Assembly: GCF_003003215.1 (NCBI RefSeq)
Contig: NZ_PVUF01000005.1
Span: 1-64,000, forward strand
Length of the DNA stretch: 64,000 nucleotides
Reading direction: 5' to 3'
From: Tritonibacter scottomollicae
Lineage (GTDB): Bacteria > Pseudomonadota > Alphaproteobacteria > Rhodobacterales > Rhodobacteraceae
Of this stretch, positions 36,085 to 44,650 are shown one piece after another. The first letter of the stretch is position 1. Every line of letters starts with the position of its first letter. The position numbers and the translations under genes are program-made. The notes below the pieces were generated by a model. That model was not told where the DNA came from. It searched no databases and saw only the letters and a program-made list of their open reading frames with translations.

Positions 36085-36240
36085 GTGATCAAACTCCGCG
36101 AACCCAGACCACGCGCCCGCTTATGCTGCGGCGCGGAATTCGAGGTCGTCCGCGCGGCCATTTCCAGGGCGAAATGCTGCGCCTGCAACGGCGCTTTACG
36201 GGTTGGAAATGATTTGCGTTGGCTTGCGTCTGTGCTATAG
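36085..36240 (+). CDS. Candidate small cysteine-rich protein between fabG and acpP
   Basis: A GTG at 36085, with CAGGGG six bases upstream, opens a 51-codon frame ending at TAG 36238-36240. It contains paired cysteines: CC at residues 15-16 and a CCAC group (KCCACNGAL) about 19 residues later, which could bind a metal. It is basic and has no family I recognise. It lies just after the fabG terminator. The start, the length and the existence of the gene are uncertain. Confidence 0.25.
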   Translation: MIKLREPRPRARLCCGAEFEVVRAAISRAKCCACNGALRVGNDLRWLASVL

Positions 36241-36393
36241 GCCCCCCATCTTCGTGTTGGCTGGCACCTTGCTTAGCCATCACGCCCCCGTTTCCGGATG
36301 GGGACCCCACCGCCCGCTTGGGCAAAACCAACCCTCCCGAGTGGGTAAGGGCAGAACCGGGCATCATGCCCTGATAAAAAACGAGGAATAGAC

Positions 36394-36627
36394 ATGAGCG
36401 ACGTCGCAGATCGCGTGAAAAAGATCGTTGTAGAGCACCTGGGTGTTGAAGAAGACAAGGTGACCGAGAGCGCCTCCTTCATCGACGACCTGGGCGCAGA
36501 CAGCCTCGACACCGTTGAGCTGGTCATGGCGTTCGAAGAAGAGTTCGGCATCGAGATTCCGGACGACGCGGCCGAGACCATCCAGACCTTCGGCGACGCA
36601 GTGAAGTTCATCTCCGAAGCGTCCTGA
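36394..36627 (+). CDS. acpP: Acyl carrier protein
   Basis: A 77-residue ACP, acidic, with the phosphopantetheine-attachment serine in [13 protein letters not shown]. It carries acyl intermediates of fatty acid and lipid synthesis and is usually highly expressed. ACGAGGAA precedes the start. It has its own terminator and a 150-base leader after the fabG terminator, so it is probably separately transcribed. Confidence 0.98.
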   Translation: MSDVADRVKKIVVEHLGVEEDKVTESASFIDDLGADSLDTVELVMAFEEEFGIEIPDDAAETIQTFGDAVKFISEAS

Positions 36628-36669
36628 TCGGACCCTTCCGCGAGACCTCACGAATTCGTGATTGAAAGG

Positions 36670-36702
36670 GCGGCGCTTTCCTGCGGGGAAGCGCCGCTTT
36701 TT
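36670..36702 (+). terminator. Terminator of acpP
   Basis: GCGGCGCTTTCC and GGGAAGCGCCGC pair around TGCG, followed by TTTTTG, 43 bases after the stop. Confidence 0.9.
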
Positions 36703-36810
36703 GTTTGCTGAGCCTTTGCCTCGCGGTTGAGCGCGCGCGTTCCGCATCGAAAATCAGCCATCTTGTGCTATACTCATGATCATTATGAAAATGATCGGAG
36801 ATGACATCAC

Positions 36811-37554
36811 ATGATGATTTACCCCACAATGGAGTTGCTGGACGGTCGCTGCGTGACCCTCGACAAGGGGAACCTGGATGCGCCGATGGTCTGGCATGTC
36901 GATCCCGTGGAGACGGCGAAGGGATTTGCCGAAGCCGGGGCGCAGTGGATGCATCTGACCGACTTCAACGCCTTGCAGGGCGACGACAGCAATGCGGCGC
37001 TGGTGGAGGAGATCATCCGAACCGCTGGGATCCCGGTGCAACTGGGCGGCGGCATCCGCTCGCGAGAGTGTGCCGAATACTGGATCGACAAGGGGGCAGG
37101 CCGTGTGGTGATCGGGACCATGGCCGCCTATGACCCTGCCGCCGCGTCCGAACTGGCCAAATACCATCCGGATCAGATCGTGCTGGCCGTGGATATCTGG
37201 CAGGGGCAGGTGATGACCGAAGGCTGGCGCAAGTCCGGCGCATGGACGCCGGAGGCCTTTATTGCCGCCTTCGAGAATACGCCTTTCGCGGGCATCGTGG
37301 TCACCGATATCGACAGCGACATGAGCGATCTGGAAGGTCAGCTTGGTCAGGTCTCCGCCCTTGCGGGCCTGGCAAAATCGCCGGTGATCGCCAGTGGCGT
37401 GGTGCGCAGCGTCGATGATATTTCGCGGCTCAAGTATCTGCAGACCATCTCTGGCGCACTAGTGGGGCGGGCCTTGTTCAACAAGACCATCACCGTCGCC
37501 GAGGCTCTGGCCGCCGCACAGCCGACTGCGGAGCCGGTGGCAGAGTTCCTCTGA
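36811..37554 (+). CDS. HisA-like TIM-barrel paralogue with altered active site
   Basis: A 247-residue protein of the HisA/HisF phosphoribosyl-isomerase fold. The barrel start reads YPTMELLDGRCVTLDKG where HisA has PALDLIDG, so the first catalytic aspartate is glutamate. The second aspartate is kept (LAVDIWQGQV) but the arginine normally following is tryptophan. The phosphate loop ASGGV reads ASGVV. GGGIR is conserved. It sits among fatty-acid genes, away from any his genes. It is probably not the main histidine enzyme; its reaction is unknown. Confidence 0.8.
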   Translation: MMIYPTMELLDGRCVTLDKGNLDAPMVWHVDPVETAKGFAEAGAQWMHLTDFNALQGDDSNAALVEEIIRTAGIPVQLGGGIRSRECAEYWIDKGAGRVVIGTMAAYDPAAASELAKYHPDQIVLAVDIWQGQVMTEGWRKSGAWTPEAFIAAFENTPFAGIVVTDIDSDMSDLEGQLGQVSALAGLAKSPVIASGVVRSVDDISRLKYLQTISGALVGRALFNKTITVAEALAAAQPTAEPVAEFL

Positions 37555-38034
37555 CCGCACTGTGCCGATCTGGCGGTGACGCGGGACCGTAGAGCTCTGG
37601 GCCATGCGGTCTTGTGGCGGCTTCAGGCCGTCAATGATGCTGATCTTGTGACGTTCATGACGGCAAGATCCTGCCACGTCACCCCAGACATGCGCCTGTG
37701 CGAGCCCGGGCGAGGACTGATGGGATGGTTTCGTCAAAACGACGGCATTTCTGGGTGAGTGGCTGTTTGTGAACGAACACAGGCCGTAGGGAATTTCTGT
37801 TCCTACGGCCTGCTTTGCTTAAAGAGCCTCATATGGGGGATCCCCGGTTCTTTGCTGCGTCCAAGCTCCAGTATTGCGCATCAGCGTTACCAAAGCCTTA
37901 CAGGCGGTCGAACGCTCACGGTGAATTAACATAAAACTGATCGAACCGCCCCGGCGTCTTCCCGCTCTTGCACCTTTTGGCCATTCCAAGGTAATTGGAT
38001 GGACGAATTGCTGAAGTGCTAAGGAGAGCAAGGA
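37555..38034. other. Intergenic region upstream of fabF
   Basis: No gene is supported. A strong hairpin at 37780-37812 is the main feature. The final 150 bases must hold the fabF promoter, with AAGGAGAGCAAGG just before the start. Confidence 0.5.
37780..37812. terminator. Strong isolated hairpin, possible terminator
   Basis: CAGGCCGTAGG and CCTACGGCCTG form an 11-base perfect stem around GAATTTCTGTT, extendable by A-T pairs. CTTTGCTT follows on the plus strand. It lies 225 bases past the HisA-like gene, rather far for its terminator. Confidence 0.5.
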
Positions 38035-39303
38035 ATGCGTCGAGTTGTTGTTACCGGACTGGGCCTGGTGACCCCCCTGGCATCCGGGGTCGAGGAAACC
38101 TGGGCGCGGCTTCTGGACGGGCAGTCCGGCGCCGGTCCGATCACCCTGTTTGATGCGCAGGAAAGCGGTGTTGCCACGACCTACGCTTGCGAAGTTCCGC
38201 GCGGCGATGGCACCGACGGCAGCTTTAATCCTGACGACTGGGTGGTGAAGAAAGATCAGAAAAAGATCGATGACTTCATCCTCTACGGCATTGCGGCGGC
38301 TGAGATGGCCGTGAAAGATGCGGACTGGACACCCGAGGACGAGGAAAGCCTCCTGCGCACCGGCGTGATGATTGGCTCCGGCATCGGTGGCCTGTCGTCG
38401 ATCGCCGACACCGCCGTGATGATCAAGGAAAAGGGTCCGCGCCGCGTGTCGCCGTTCTTCATTCCCGGCGCACTGATCAACCTGATCTCCGGCCAGGTCT
38501 CCATCCGTCACGGCTTCAAGGGTCCGAACCATTCGGTGGTGACTGCATGCTCCACCGGCGCCCATGCCATTGGTGACGCGTCCCGCCTGATCAAATCCGG
38601 CGATGCGGACGTGATGATCGCAGGCGGCGCCGAGGCGGCGATCTGCGAGATCGGCATCGCGGGATTCAACGCCTGCAAGGCGCTGTCGACAAAGTATGCC
38701 GATGACCCGACCAAGGCCTCGCGCCCTTATGATGCGGACCGCGACGGGTTCGTGATGGGCGAGGGCGCCGGCATCGTGGTGCTGGAAGAATACGAACACG
38801 CCAAGGCACGCGGGGCCAAGATCTATGGCGAGGTTCTGGGCTATGGTCTGTCCGGCGATGCCTATCACATCACCGCGCCGTCCGAGAACGGCGAAGGCGG
38901 TGAACGCTCCATGCGGGCGGCCCTTGCCAATGCCGGTCTGACGGCTGCGGACATCGACTATATCAACGCCCATGGCACCTCCACCATGGCGGACACGATC
39001 GAGCTGGGCGCGGTTGAGCGCCTGCTGGGCGATCACGCGGGCAAGGCGACCATGTCCTCGACCAAATCCGCCACCGGCCACCTCTTGGGTGCTGCGGGCG
39101 CGATCGAGGCGATCTTCTCCATCCTCGCAATCCGCGATCAGGTGGCACCGCCGACCATCAACCTGGATACGCCTGCGGTGGAAACTCCGGTGGATCTGGC
39201 CCCGAATGCAAAACGCGAACGCGAGATCAACGTGGCGCTGTCGAACTCCTTCGGCTTTGGCGGCACCAATGCTTCGGTGATCTTCGGGAAAGTGAGCGAC
39301 TGA
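38035..39303 (+). CDS. fabF: 3-oxoacyl-ACP synthase II
   Basis: A 422-residue beta-ketoacyl-ACP synthase. The Cys-His-His set is complete: VTACSTGAHAIGDA, INAHGTSTMADTIEL and KSATGHLLGAAGAIEA. It condenses malonyl-ACP with growing acyl-ACP. The C-terminus SNSFGFGGTNASVIF is standard. mltG follows one base after the stop, a common pairing in bacteria. Confidence 0.98.
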   Translation: MRRVVVTGLGLVTPLASGVEETWARLLDGQSGAGPITLFDAQESGVATTYACEVPRGDGTDGSFNPDDWVVKKDQKKIDDFILYGIAAAEMAVKDADWTPEDEESLLRTGVMIGSGIGGLSSIADTAVMIKEKGPRRVSPFFIPGALINLISGQVSIRHGFKGPNHSVVTACSTGAHAIGDASRLIKSGDADVMIAGGAEAAICEIGIAGFNACKALSTKYADDPTKASRPYDADRDGFVMGEGAGIVVLEEYEHAKARGAKIYGEVLGYGLSGDAYHITAPSENGEGGERSMRAALANAGLTAADIDYINAHGTSTMADTIELGAVERLLGDHAGKATMSSTKSATGHLLGAAGAIEAIFSILAIRDQVAPPTINLDTPAVETPVDLAPNAKREREINVALSNSFGFGGTNASVIFGKVSD

Positions 39304-39304
39304 T

Positions 39305-40459
39305 ATGTGGCGCAGCCTGGCCTCGAATATGCTGACGATCCTGATCGTCGGCCTGTTCCTCTTCGCGGGCGTGATCCTGTGGGGTAAGAATGAATACTCC
39401 TCCGAGGGTCCGCTGTCGGAGGCAATCTGCTTTCAGGTGCCGAGCGGGACCAATATGTCCCGTGTCAGCCGAAAGCTGGAAGAAGACGGCGCCGTCAGCA
39501 GCAGCTCGATCTTCCGTATTGGTGTGAAATACTCCGACAAGGCGCAGGATCTGAAGGCTGGTAGCTATCTGGTCGAACCCGGCGCGTCGATGGAGAGCAT
39601 CATTGACACCATCACGCGCGGCGGTGCTTCCACCTGCGGCACAGAGATCGTTTACCGCGTCGGTGTCACCCGCGTGCTGGCCGAAGTGCGCGAGCTGGAT
39701 CCGGCGACGAATTCATTCGTTGAACGTGCGGAGTTCGTGCCCGGCGTTGATGAAACCCCTGCGGTTTACACCGAGAAAAAAGCCGAGGCCGACACCCGTT
39801 ATCGGATCGCGCTGGCCGAAGGTGTGACCAGCTGGCAGGTGGTTGAATCGCTCAAAGCCATGGATGTCCTGGAAGGCGACCCCGGCCGTCGTCCCGCCGA
39901 GGGCAGCCTGGCGCCGGACAGCTACGAGGTCCGTCCCGGAACCTCGCGCGAGGCTGTTCTGACCGAGATGAAGGACCGCCAGGACAAGCGCATCGCCGAT
40001 GCCTGGGAGGCGCGCAGCTCTGATGCCGCGGTGGAAAGCCCCGAGGAAATGCTGATCCTTGCCTCGATCATCGAAAAGGAAACCGCGGTGGCGGACGAAC
40101 GTGGCGTGGTGGCATCTGTCTTCACAAACCGTCTCAATCGCGGCATGCGCCTGCAGACCGACCCGACGGTGATCTATGGTGTCACCAAGGGCGAAGGCGT
40201 GCTGGGCCGGGGCCTGCGCCAGAGCGAGCTGCGCGGTGTCACCCCCTGGAACACCTATGTGATCGAAGGGCTGCCGCCGACACCGATCGCCAATCCGGGC
40301 CTGGAGAGCCTGGTGGCTGCGGTGAACCCGGAGCAGACCGATTATGTGTTCTTTGTCGCCGATGGTACCGGTGGACACGCCTTTGCGGAGACGCTGGAAG
40401 AGCACAATCGCAACGTGGCCAAGTGGCGCCAGATCGAAGCTGAGCGCAACAACAACTGA
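39305..40459 (+). CDS. mltG: Endolytic murein transglycosylase
   Basis: A 384-residue MltG/YceG protein with an N-terminal transmembrane helix (about residues 8-28), a LysM-like domain and the catalytic YceG domain. The catalytic glutamate lies in LILASIIEKETAVADERGVV, and the substrate motif NRLNRGMRLQTDPTVIYG follows. It cuts nascent glycan strands and sets their length. It begins one base after the fabF stop, so translation is probably coupled, and a terminator follows. Confidence 0.95.
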   Translation: MWRSLASNMLTILIVGLFLFAGVILWGKNEYSSEGPLSEAICFQVPSGTNMSRVSRKLEEDGAVSSSSIFRIGVKYSDKAQDLKAGSYLVEPGASMESIIDTITRGGASTCGTEIVYRVGVTRVLAEVRELDPATNSFVERAEFVPGVDETPAVYTEKKAEADTRYRIALAEGVTSWQVVESLKAMDVLEGDPGRRPAEGSLAPDSYEVRPGTSREAVLTEMKDRQDKRIADAWEARSSDAAVESPEEMLILASIIEKETAVADERGVVASVFTNRLNRGMRLQTDPTVIYGVTKGEGVLGRGLRQSELRGVTPWNTYVIEGLPPTPIANPGLESLVAAVNPEQTDYVFFVADGTGGHAFAETLEEHNRNVAKWRQIEAERNNN

Positions 40460-40776
40460 TACGACATGAGGGGGGCGCGGCCCCCCTCTTGCTGTCTGCG
40501 GCACATCTCTCAGCCCCGCCGAGCCCCCCTGTCGAACGACCGGGACGGGCTGCGGCCTTTTTCCTCTCCTTCCAGTTTTCTGAGACGCGAGGCTTCGCGG
40601 TGCAGGACCGCCGTTGCCTCTGCGAACGGTTCGGTCAACGCATGTTCATCTGCGGCCTGTAAAACTATGTCAGGCAGCTGGAAAATGTGACGACGCGGAC
40701 CGGGCCCCTCGATGGGGCCGTACTCCGCGCCTCCCGTTTCTCCCATCGGTTTGTTTCGACACGAGGCAGCCCCCTC
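40460..40776. other. Region between mltG and the GTA cluster
   Basis: After the mltG terminator (40468-40490) no further gene is supported. The remaining 280 bases should contain the GTA operon promoter. No CtrA-type TTAA site was seen here; in R. capsulatus the GTA promoter is bound by GafA. Confidence 0.5.
40468..40490 (+). terminator. Terminator of mltG
   Basis: GAGGGGGGC and GCCCCCCTC pair around a three-base CGC/GCG loop, nine bases after the stop. The T-tail (TTGCTGT) is weak. Confidence 0.65.
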
Positions 40777-41130
40777 ATGACACCACAAACCCCAGAAGAG
40801 CTGGTCGAGATCAGCTCTGACCTTCTGCGCTCTCTCCACGACAGTCTCCGGCGTGCGCGTCGGATCAGCGAGGATTATCTCGCCCAGTTCGAGGCCGAAC
40901 AGGACATCAACCCCGACACCGCGCAGTTGAAACCACAGATTGCCAAACTTGATGGCCTGATCCGTGACATCCAGAAAGTGGAGAAAACCCTTGTCGATCG
41001 CAAAGATGCCCCTGGTGCCGCCCGCATGGTGGCGTTCGACCTCTGTGCCGCCCGCGATGAGATCGAGCGCCGCCTGGCTGGCCTCCGTGCCGCACTTCAT
41101 GACGCAGATGTGGCTGGAGGAGATGGATGA
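40777..41130 (+). CDS. GTA g1, small terminase-like protein
   Basis: A 117-residue helical protein starting MTPQTPEELVEISSDLL. It has long amphipathic helices, and GAGG lies 11 bases upstream of the ATG. Its place directly before the large terminase of the gene transfer agent matches R. capsulatus orfg1, which has been identified as the small terminase that recognises DNA for packaging. The longer open frame adds 30 residues that do not look conserved. Its 3' end overlaps the large terminase by 74 bases. Confidence 0.82.
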   Translation: MTPQTPEELVEISSDLLRSLHDSLRRARRISEDYLAQFEAEQDINPDTAQLKPQIAKLDGLIRDIQKVEKTLVDRKDAPGAARMVAFDLCAARDEIERRLAGLRAALHDADVAGGDG

Positions 41131-42400
41131 GCACACCTTGGCGGCGATGCCTTATGTGTTTGATCTCTGGGCGCTGCCGCATCAATGCGCGCCTGTGGGC
41201 GAGTGGCGCGCCTGGGTGATCCTCGGCGGACGCGGTGCGGGCAAGACCCGCGCCGGTGCGGAATGGGTGCGGTCCGAGGTTGAGGGGGCAGAGCCCTTTG
41301 GCATCGGTCGTGCGCGCCGGGTGGCGCTGGTGGGCGAGACCTACGATCAGGTGCGCGACGTGATGATCCATGGCGACAGTGGCATCCTGGCCTGCTCGCC
41401 GCCGGACCGCTGTCCGGAGTGGCGCGCAGGCGAACGCAAGCTGGTCTGGCCCAATGGGGCCACCGCGCAGGCGTTTTCTGCTTCCGACCCCGAGGCGTTG
41501 CGCGGGCCGCAGTTTGATGCCGCATGGGTGGACGAGTTGGCGAAATGGCGCCGCGCTCAGGACGCATGGGATATGCTGCAGTTCGCTCTGCGTTTGGGCA
41601 CGGCCCCGCGCGCCTGTGTGACCACCACACCGCGCAATGTGCCGCTGCTGAAACAGCTGCTTCAGAGCCCCTCGACCGTCACCACCCATGCACCGACCGA
41701 GGCGAACCGCGCCAATCTCGCGTCGAGCTTCCTTGCGGAGGTGCGGGCGCGTTATGCGGGTTCGCGTCTGGTGCGGCAGGAACTGGACGGCGTGATGTTG
41801 GCGGATGTGGATGGCGCACTCTGGACTTCCGCGATGCTGGAGCAGCTCCAACGCCGTGACAGGCCTCCGCTCGACCGGATCGTGGTGGCCGTTGATCCTT
41901 CGGTGAGTGCGCACAAAGGCTCGGATGCCTGTGGCATCATCGTCGCCGGGGCGCAGACGCAGGGGCCGATCTCCGAGTGGCGCGCCTATGTGCTGGCCGA
42001 TCACACGGTCCAGGGGCAGGGACCGGCCGGCTGGGCGCGCGCCGCCATTGCCGCGCGGGATAGCTACCGGGCCGACCGGCTGGTGGCGGAGGTCAATCAG
42101 GGCGGTGCGCTGGTGGGGTCTGTCTTGCGGCAGGTTGACCCTTTGGTGCCCTTCACCCCCGTTCACGCCAGCACAGGCAAGGCTGCGCGCGCAGAACCCG
42201 TGGCAGCGCTGTATGAGCAAGGTCGCGTGCATCATGCAGCGGGCCTGCAAGAGCTGGAGGAGCAGATGTGCCTGATGACAGCGCAGGGATATCGCGGCGA
42301 TGGCTCTCCCGACCGGGTGGATGCGCTGGTCTGGGCGCTGCATGCGCTGATTGTCGGCCCGGCAGAGCAGCATCGCTGCCCCAAGATCCGCCGTCTCTAG
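41057..42400 (+). CDS. GTA g2, terminase large subunit
   Basis: A 447-residue packaging ATPase/nuclease. It shows Walker A GGRGAGKTRAG, a Walker B-like stretch FDAAWVDELAKWR and the RNaseH-like nuclease aspartates in RIVVAVDPSVSAHKGSDACG. It pumps host DNA into GTA heads. The ATG at 41057 is chosen because the following SSAAWLASVP resembles the usual N-terminus of GTA terminases, although no good ribosome-binding site is visible. ATGs at 40964 and 41099 are alternatives. The frame overlaps g1. Confidence 0.93.
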   Translation: MRSSAAWLASVPHFMTQMWLEEMDEHTLAAMPYVFDLWALPHQCAPVGEWRAWVILGGRGAGKTRAGAEWVRSEVEGAEPFGIGRARRVALVGETYDQVRDVMIHGDSGILACSPPDRCPEWRAGERKLVWPNGATAQAFSASDPEALRGPQFDAAWVDELAKWRRAQDAWDMLQFALRLGTAPRACVTTTPRNVPLLKQLLQSPSTVTTHAPTEANRANLASSFLAEVRARYAGSRLVRQELDGVMLADVDGALWTSAMLEQLQRRDRPPLDRIVVAVDPSVSAHKGSDACGIIVAGAQTQGPISEWRAYVLADHTVQGQGPAGWARAAIAARDSYRADRLVAEVNQGGALVGSVLRQVDPLVPFTPVHASTGKAARAEPVAALYEQGRVHHAAGLQELEEQMCLMTAQGYRGDGSPDRVDALVWALHALIVGPAEQHRCPKIRRL

Positions 42401-42599
42401 GGCACGCGCCATCCCAAATCGAACCTGTGAAACGCCCGCCTCGCGCGGGCGTTTTGCTTTTCTATCAGTGGCTTGACGCAAGGTGTTGCGCCCCCGGCGC
42501 GCGCCCTGCTGGCGGGATGTTCAACCCTCTGTGGCAGATTGTTTTCCAACACGACGGGCATCGGCCCAAACGACAACCGGAACGGCAAAGGAGTGCACC

Positions 42600-43805
42600 A
42601 TGGTCTTTGACCTGCTGCGACGCAAGACGGGGCGAGTGGATCAGACGGCGGCTGCGGCCCCGTCGCAAAAGGCCAGCGCTGCGGCGCGGGTGCTGCCCAT
42701 GGGCAATGGCACGCAGGCCGCCTGGGGGCCGCGCGACACGGTCTCTCTGACCCGTGCAGGGTTTCTGGGCAACCCGGTTGGCCACCGCGCGGTGAAACTC
42801 ATCGCCGAGGCCGCCGCCGCGCTGCCATTGGTGCTGCAAAGCGCGGATGCGCGTTATGACAGCCACCCGCTGCTCTCGCTGCTGTCGCGCCCCAATGCGG
42901 CGCAGGCGCGGGCAGAGATGCTGGAAGCGCTCTATGCCAATCTGCTCCTGTCGGGCAATGCCTATATCGAGGCGGTTGCCGCTGATGAGGGCTGGCCGGT
43001 GGAGCTGCACATCCTGCGCCCGGATCGCATGCGGGTGGTGCCGGGGGGTGATGGCTGGCCGATGGGCTATGACTATACTGTCGGCGGCAAGGCGCATCGC
43101 TTTGCGATCGACCCCGCGCGCCCCGCGATCTGCCACCTCAAGAGCTTTCATCCGCTGGACGATCACTACGGTCTGGCGCCGCTTCAGGCTGCGGCCACCG
43201 CGGTCGAGGTGCATGGCGCCGCCGCACGTTGGTCAAAATCGCTGCTGGACAATGCCGCGCAACCTTCCGGCGCGCTGGTCTGGACCGGATCGGACGGGCT
43301 TGGGCAGATGGGCGACGACCAGTTCCGCCGCCTCTCCGAGGAGATCGAGGCCAATTTCCAGGGAGCGCGCAATGCCGGACGGCCGATGGTGCTGGAGGGC
43401 GGTCTGGATTGGAAACAGATGGGTTTCAGCCCCTCCGATATGGAGTTCCACCGCACCAAGGACAGCGCCGCGCGCGAGATCGCGCAGGCCTTTGGTGTGC
43501 CGCCGATGCTCCTCGGCATTCCGGGCGATGCCACCTATGCCAACTATCAGGAGGCCAACCGGGCGTTCTATCGCCTGACGGTGTTGCCCTTGGCGATGCG
43601 GGTGGCGGCGAAACTCTCTGACTGGCTGATGCGCTTTGGCGGAGAAGTTCTGGAGCTGAAACCGGACCTCGATCAGGTACAGGCCCTCAGCACCGAACGC
43701 GAGGCGCAGTGGCGGCGCGTCACGCAGGCGGATTTCCTGACGGAGTCTGAGAAGCGCCAGATGCTGGGCCTGCCGCCGCGCAGCGTGGAGGGGCCGGATG
43801 ACTGA
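42600..43805 (+). CDS. GTA g3, HK97-type portal protein
   Basis: A 401-residue portal protein. The phage portal core shows GNPVGHRAVKLIAEAAAALP, LLSGNAYIEAV and GVPPMLLGIPGDATYANYQE motifs. Twelve copies form the DNA channel at the head vertex. The ATG at 42600 has AAGGAG at a good distance, whereas the longer frame begins in a region of different composition. An eight-base overlap with g3.5 follows. Confidence 0.95.
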   Translation: MVFDLLRRKTGRVDQTAAAAPSQKASAAARVLPMGNGTQAAWGPRDTVSLTRAGFLGNPVGHRAVKLIAEAAAALPLVLQSADARYDSHPLLSLLSRPNAAQARAEMLEALYANLLLSGNAYIEAVAADEGWPVELHILRPDRMRVVPGGDGWPMGYDYTVGGKAHRFAIDPARPAICHLKSFHPLDDHYGLAPLQAAATAVEVHGAAARWSKSLLDNAAQPSGALVWTGSDGLGQMGDDQFRRLSEEIEANFQGARNAGRPMVLEGGLDWKQMGFSPSDMEFHRTKDSAAREIAQAFGVPPMLLGIPGDATYANYQEANRAFYRLTVLPLAMRVAAKLSDWLMRFGGEVLELKPDLDQVQALSTEREAQWRRVTQADFLTESEKRQMLGLPPRSVEGPDD

Positions 43806-44022
43806 CTACCCGTTGCCGCCCTTTGACTGTGCCCCAAGCCAGCGACTGAATGCCCATGAACGCGTGAGCGAAATCCGTCAGGACGCATTGAACCGTCGTC
43901 TGGATCGGATGGAACGGATGATGGAACGACTGGAAAAACGGCTGTGGATCACCGTCTACGGCGTCGCTGCCGTGATCCTTGCGCAGGCCTTTCAGGGCTT
44001 TTTGTCGGTGCAGTTGCCCTGA
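43798..44022 (+). CDS. GTA g3.5, small coiled-coil membrane protein
   Basis: A 74-residue protein. A coiled-coil region (EIRQDALNRRLDRMERMMER) precedes a C-terminal transmembrane helix (about residues 51-70, VYGVAAVILAQAFQGFL). It corresponds by position and size to orfg3.5 of the R. capsulatus GTA. Holin-like roles have been suggested for small membrane proteins in such clusters but are not shown here. Confidence 0.85.
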   Translation: MTDYPLPPFDCAPSQRLNAHERVSEIRQDALNRRLDRMERMMERLEKRLWITVYGVAAVILAQAFQGFLSVQLP

Positions 44023-44057
44023 GCGATAATCAAGATATTTCAGAAAGGTAGAGCGTG

Positions 44058-44630
44058 ATGCTGACAGATCATGAGCCCCGGCTCGAGACCAAATTCGCCC
44101 GCTTTGGCGAGGCGCTGTCCCTAAGCGCCGGAGAGGTGATCGAAGGCTATGCGAGCCTCTTTGGTGCCCCCGATCAGGGCAAGGATATCGTCACCCGTGG
44201 CGCCTATGCGGCATCATTGGCGGCGCATCACTCGCGCGGCAGCAAGGTCAAGATGCTCTGGCAGCATGACCCGAGCCACCCCATCGGCGTCTGGGATGAG
44301 ATCCTTGAGGACGACACGGGCCTGCGCGTCAAAGGGCGCATCCTCACGGAGACCCAGAAAGGCGCAGAGGCCGCCGCCCTGGTGCGCGCCGGGGCCATCG
44401 AGGGGCTGTCGATCGGCTATCGCACCGTGAAGGCGACCCGCGACAAGGAAGGCCACCGGCGGTTGGAGGAACTGCAACTCTGGGAGGTTTCGCTGGTGAC
44501 CTTCCCGATGCTGCCCTCGGCCCGGCTGTCGCGGCTTGCCCGGCGCGAGGCGGAGGCGGCGAAATCCGACGCCTCCGATGCGGGCCTGCGCGCCCTCGCT
44601 GACGCCCTGCGCGCGGCCACCAGACCCTAA
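44058..44630 (+). CDS. GTA g4, HK97-family prohead protease
   Basis: A 190-residue serine protease of HK97 prohead type. It shows GYASLFGAPDQGKDIVTRGAYA, the catalytic histidine in MLWQHDPSHPIG and the catalytic serine in IEGLSIGYRTVKA. It matures the capsid by cleaving the scaffold part of the capsid protein. The ATG at 44058 directly follows a GTG; AAAGGTAGAG precedes both. The capsid gene starts 20 bases downstream. Confidence 0.93.
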   Translation: MLTDHEPRLETKFARFGEALSLSAGEVIEGYASLFGAPDQGKDIVTRGAYAASLAAHHSRGSKVKMLWQHDPSHPIGVWDEILEDDTGLRVKGRILTETQKGAEAAALVRAGAIEGLSIGYRTVKATRDKEGHRRLEELQLWEVSLVTFPMLPSARLSRLARREAEAAKSDASDAGLRALADALRAATRP

Positions 44631-44650
44631 CCCCCGAAAGAGGACCAGAG

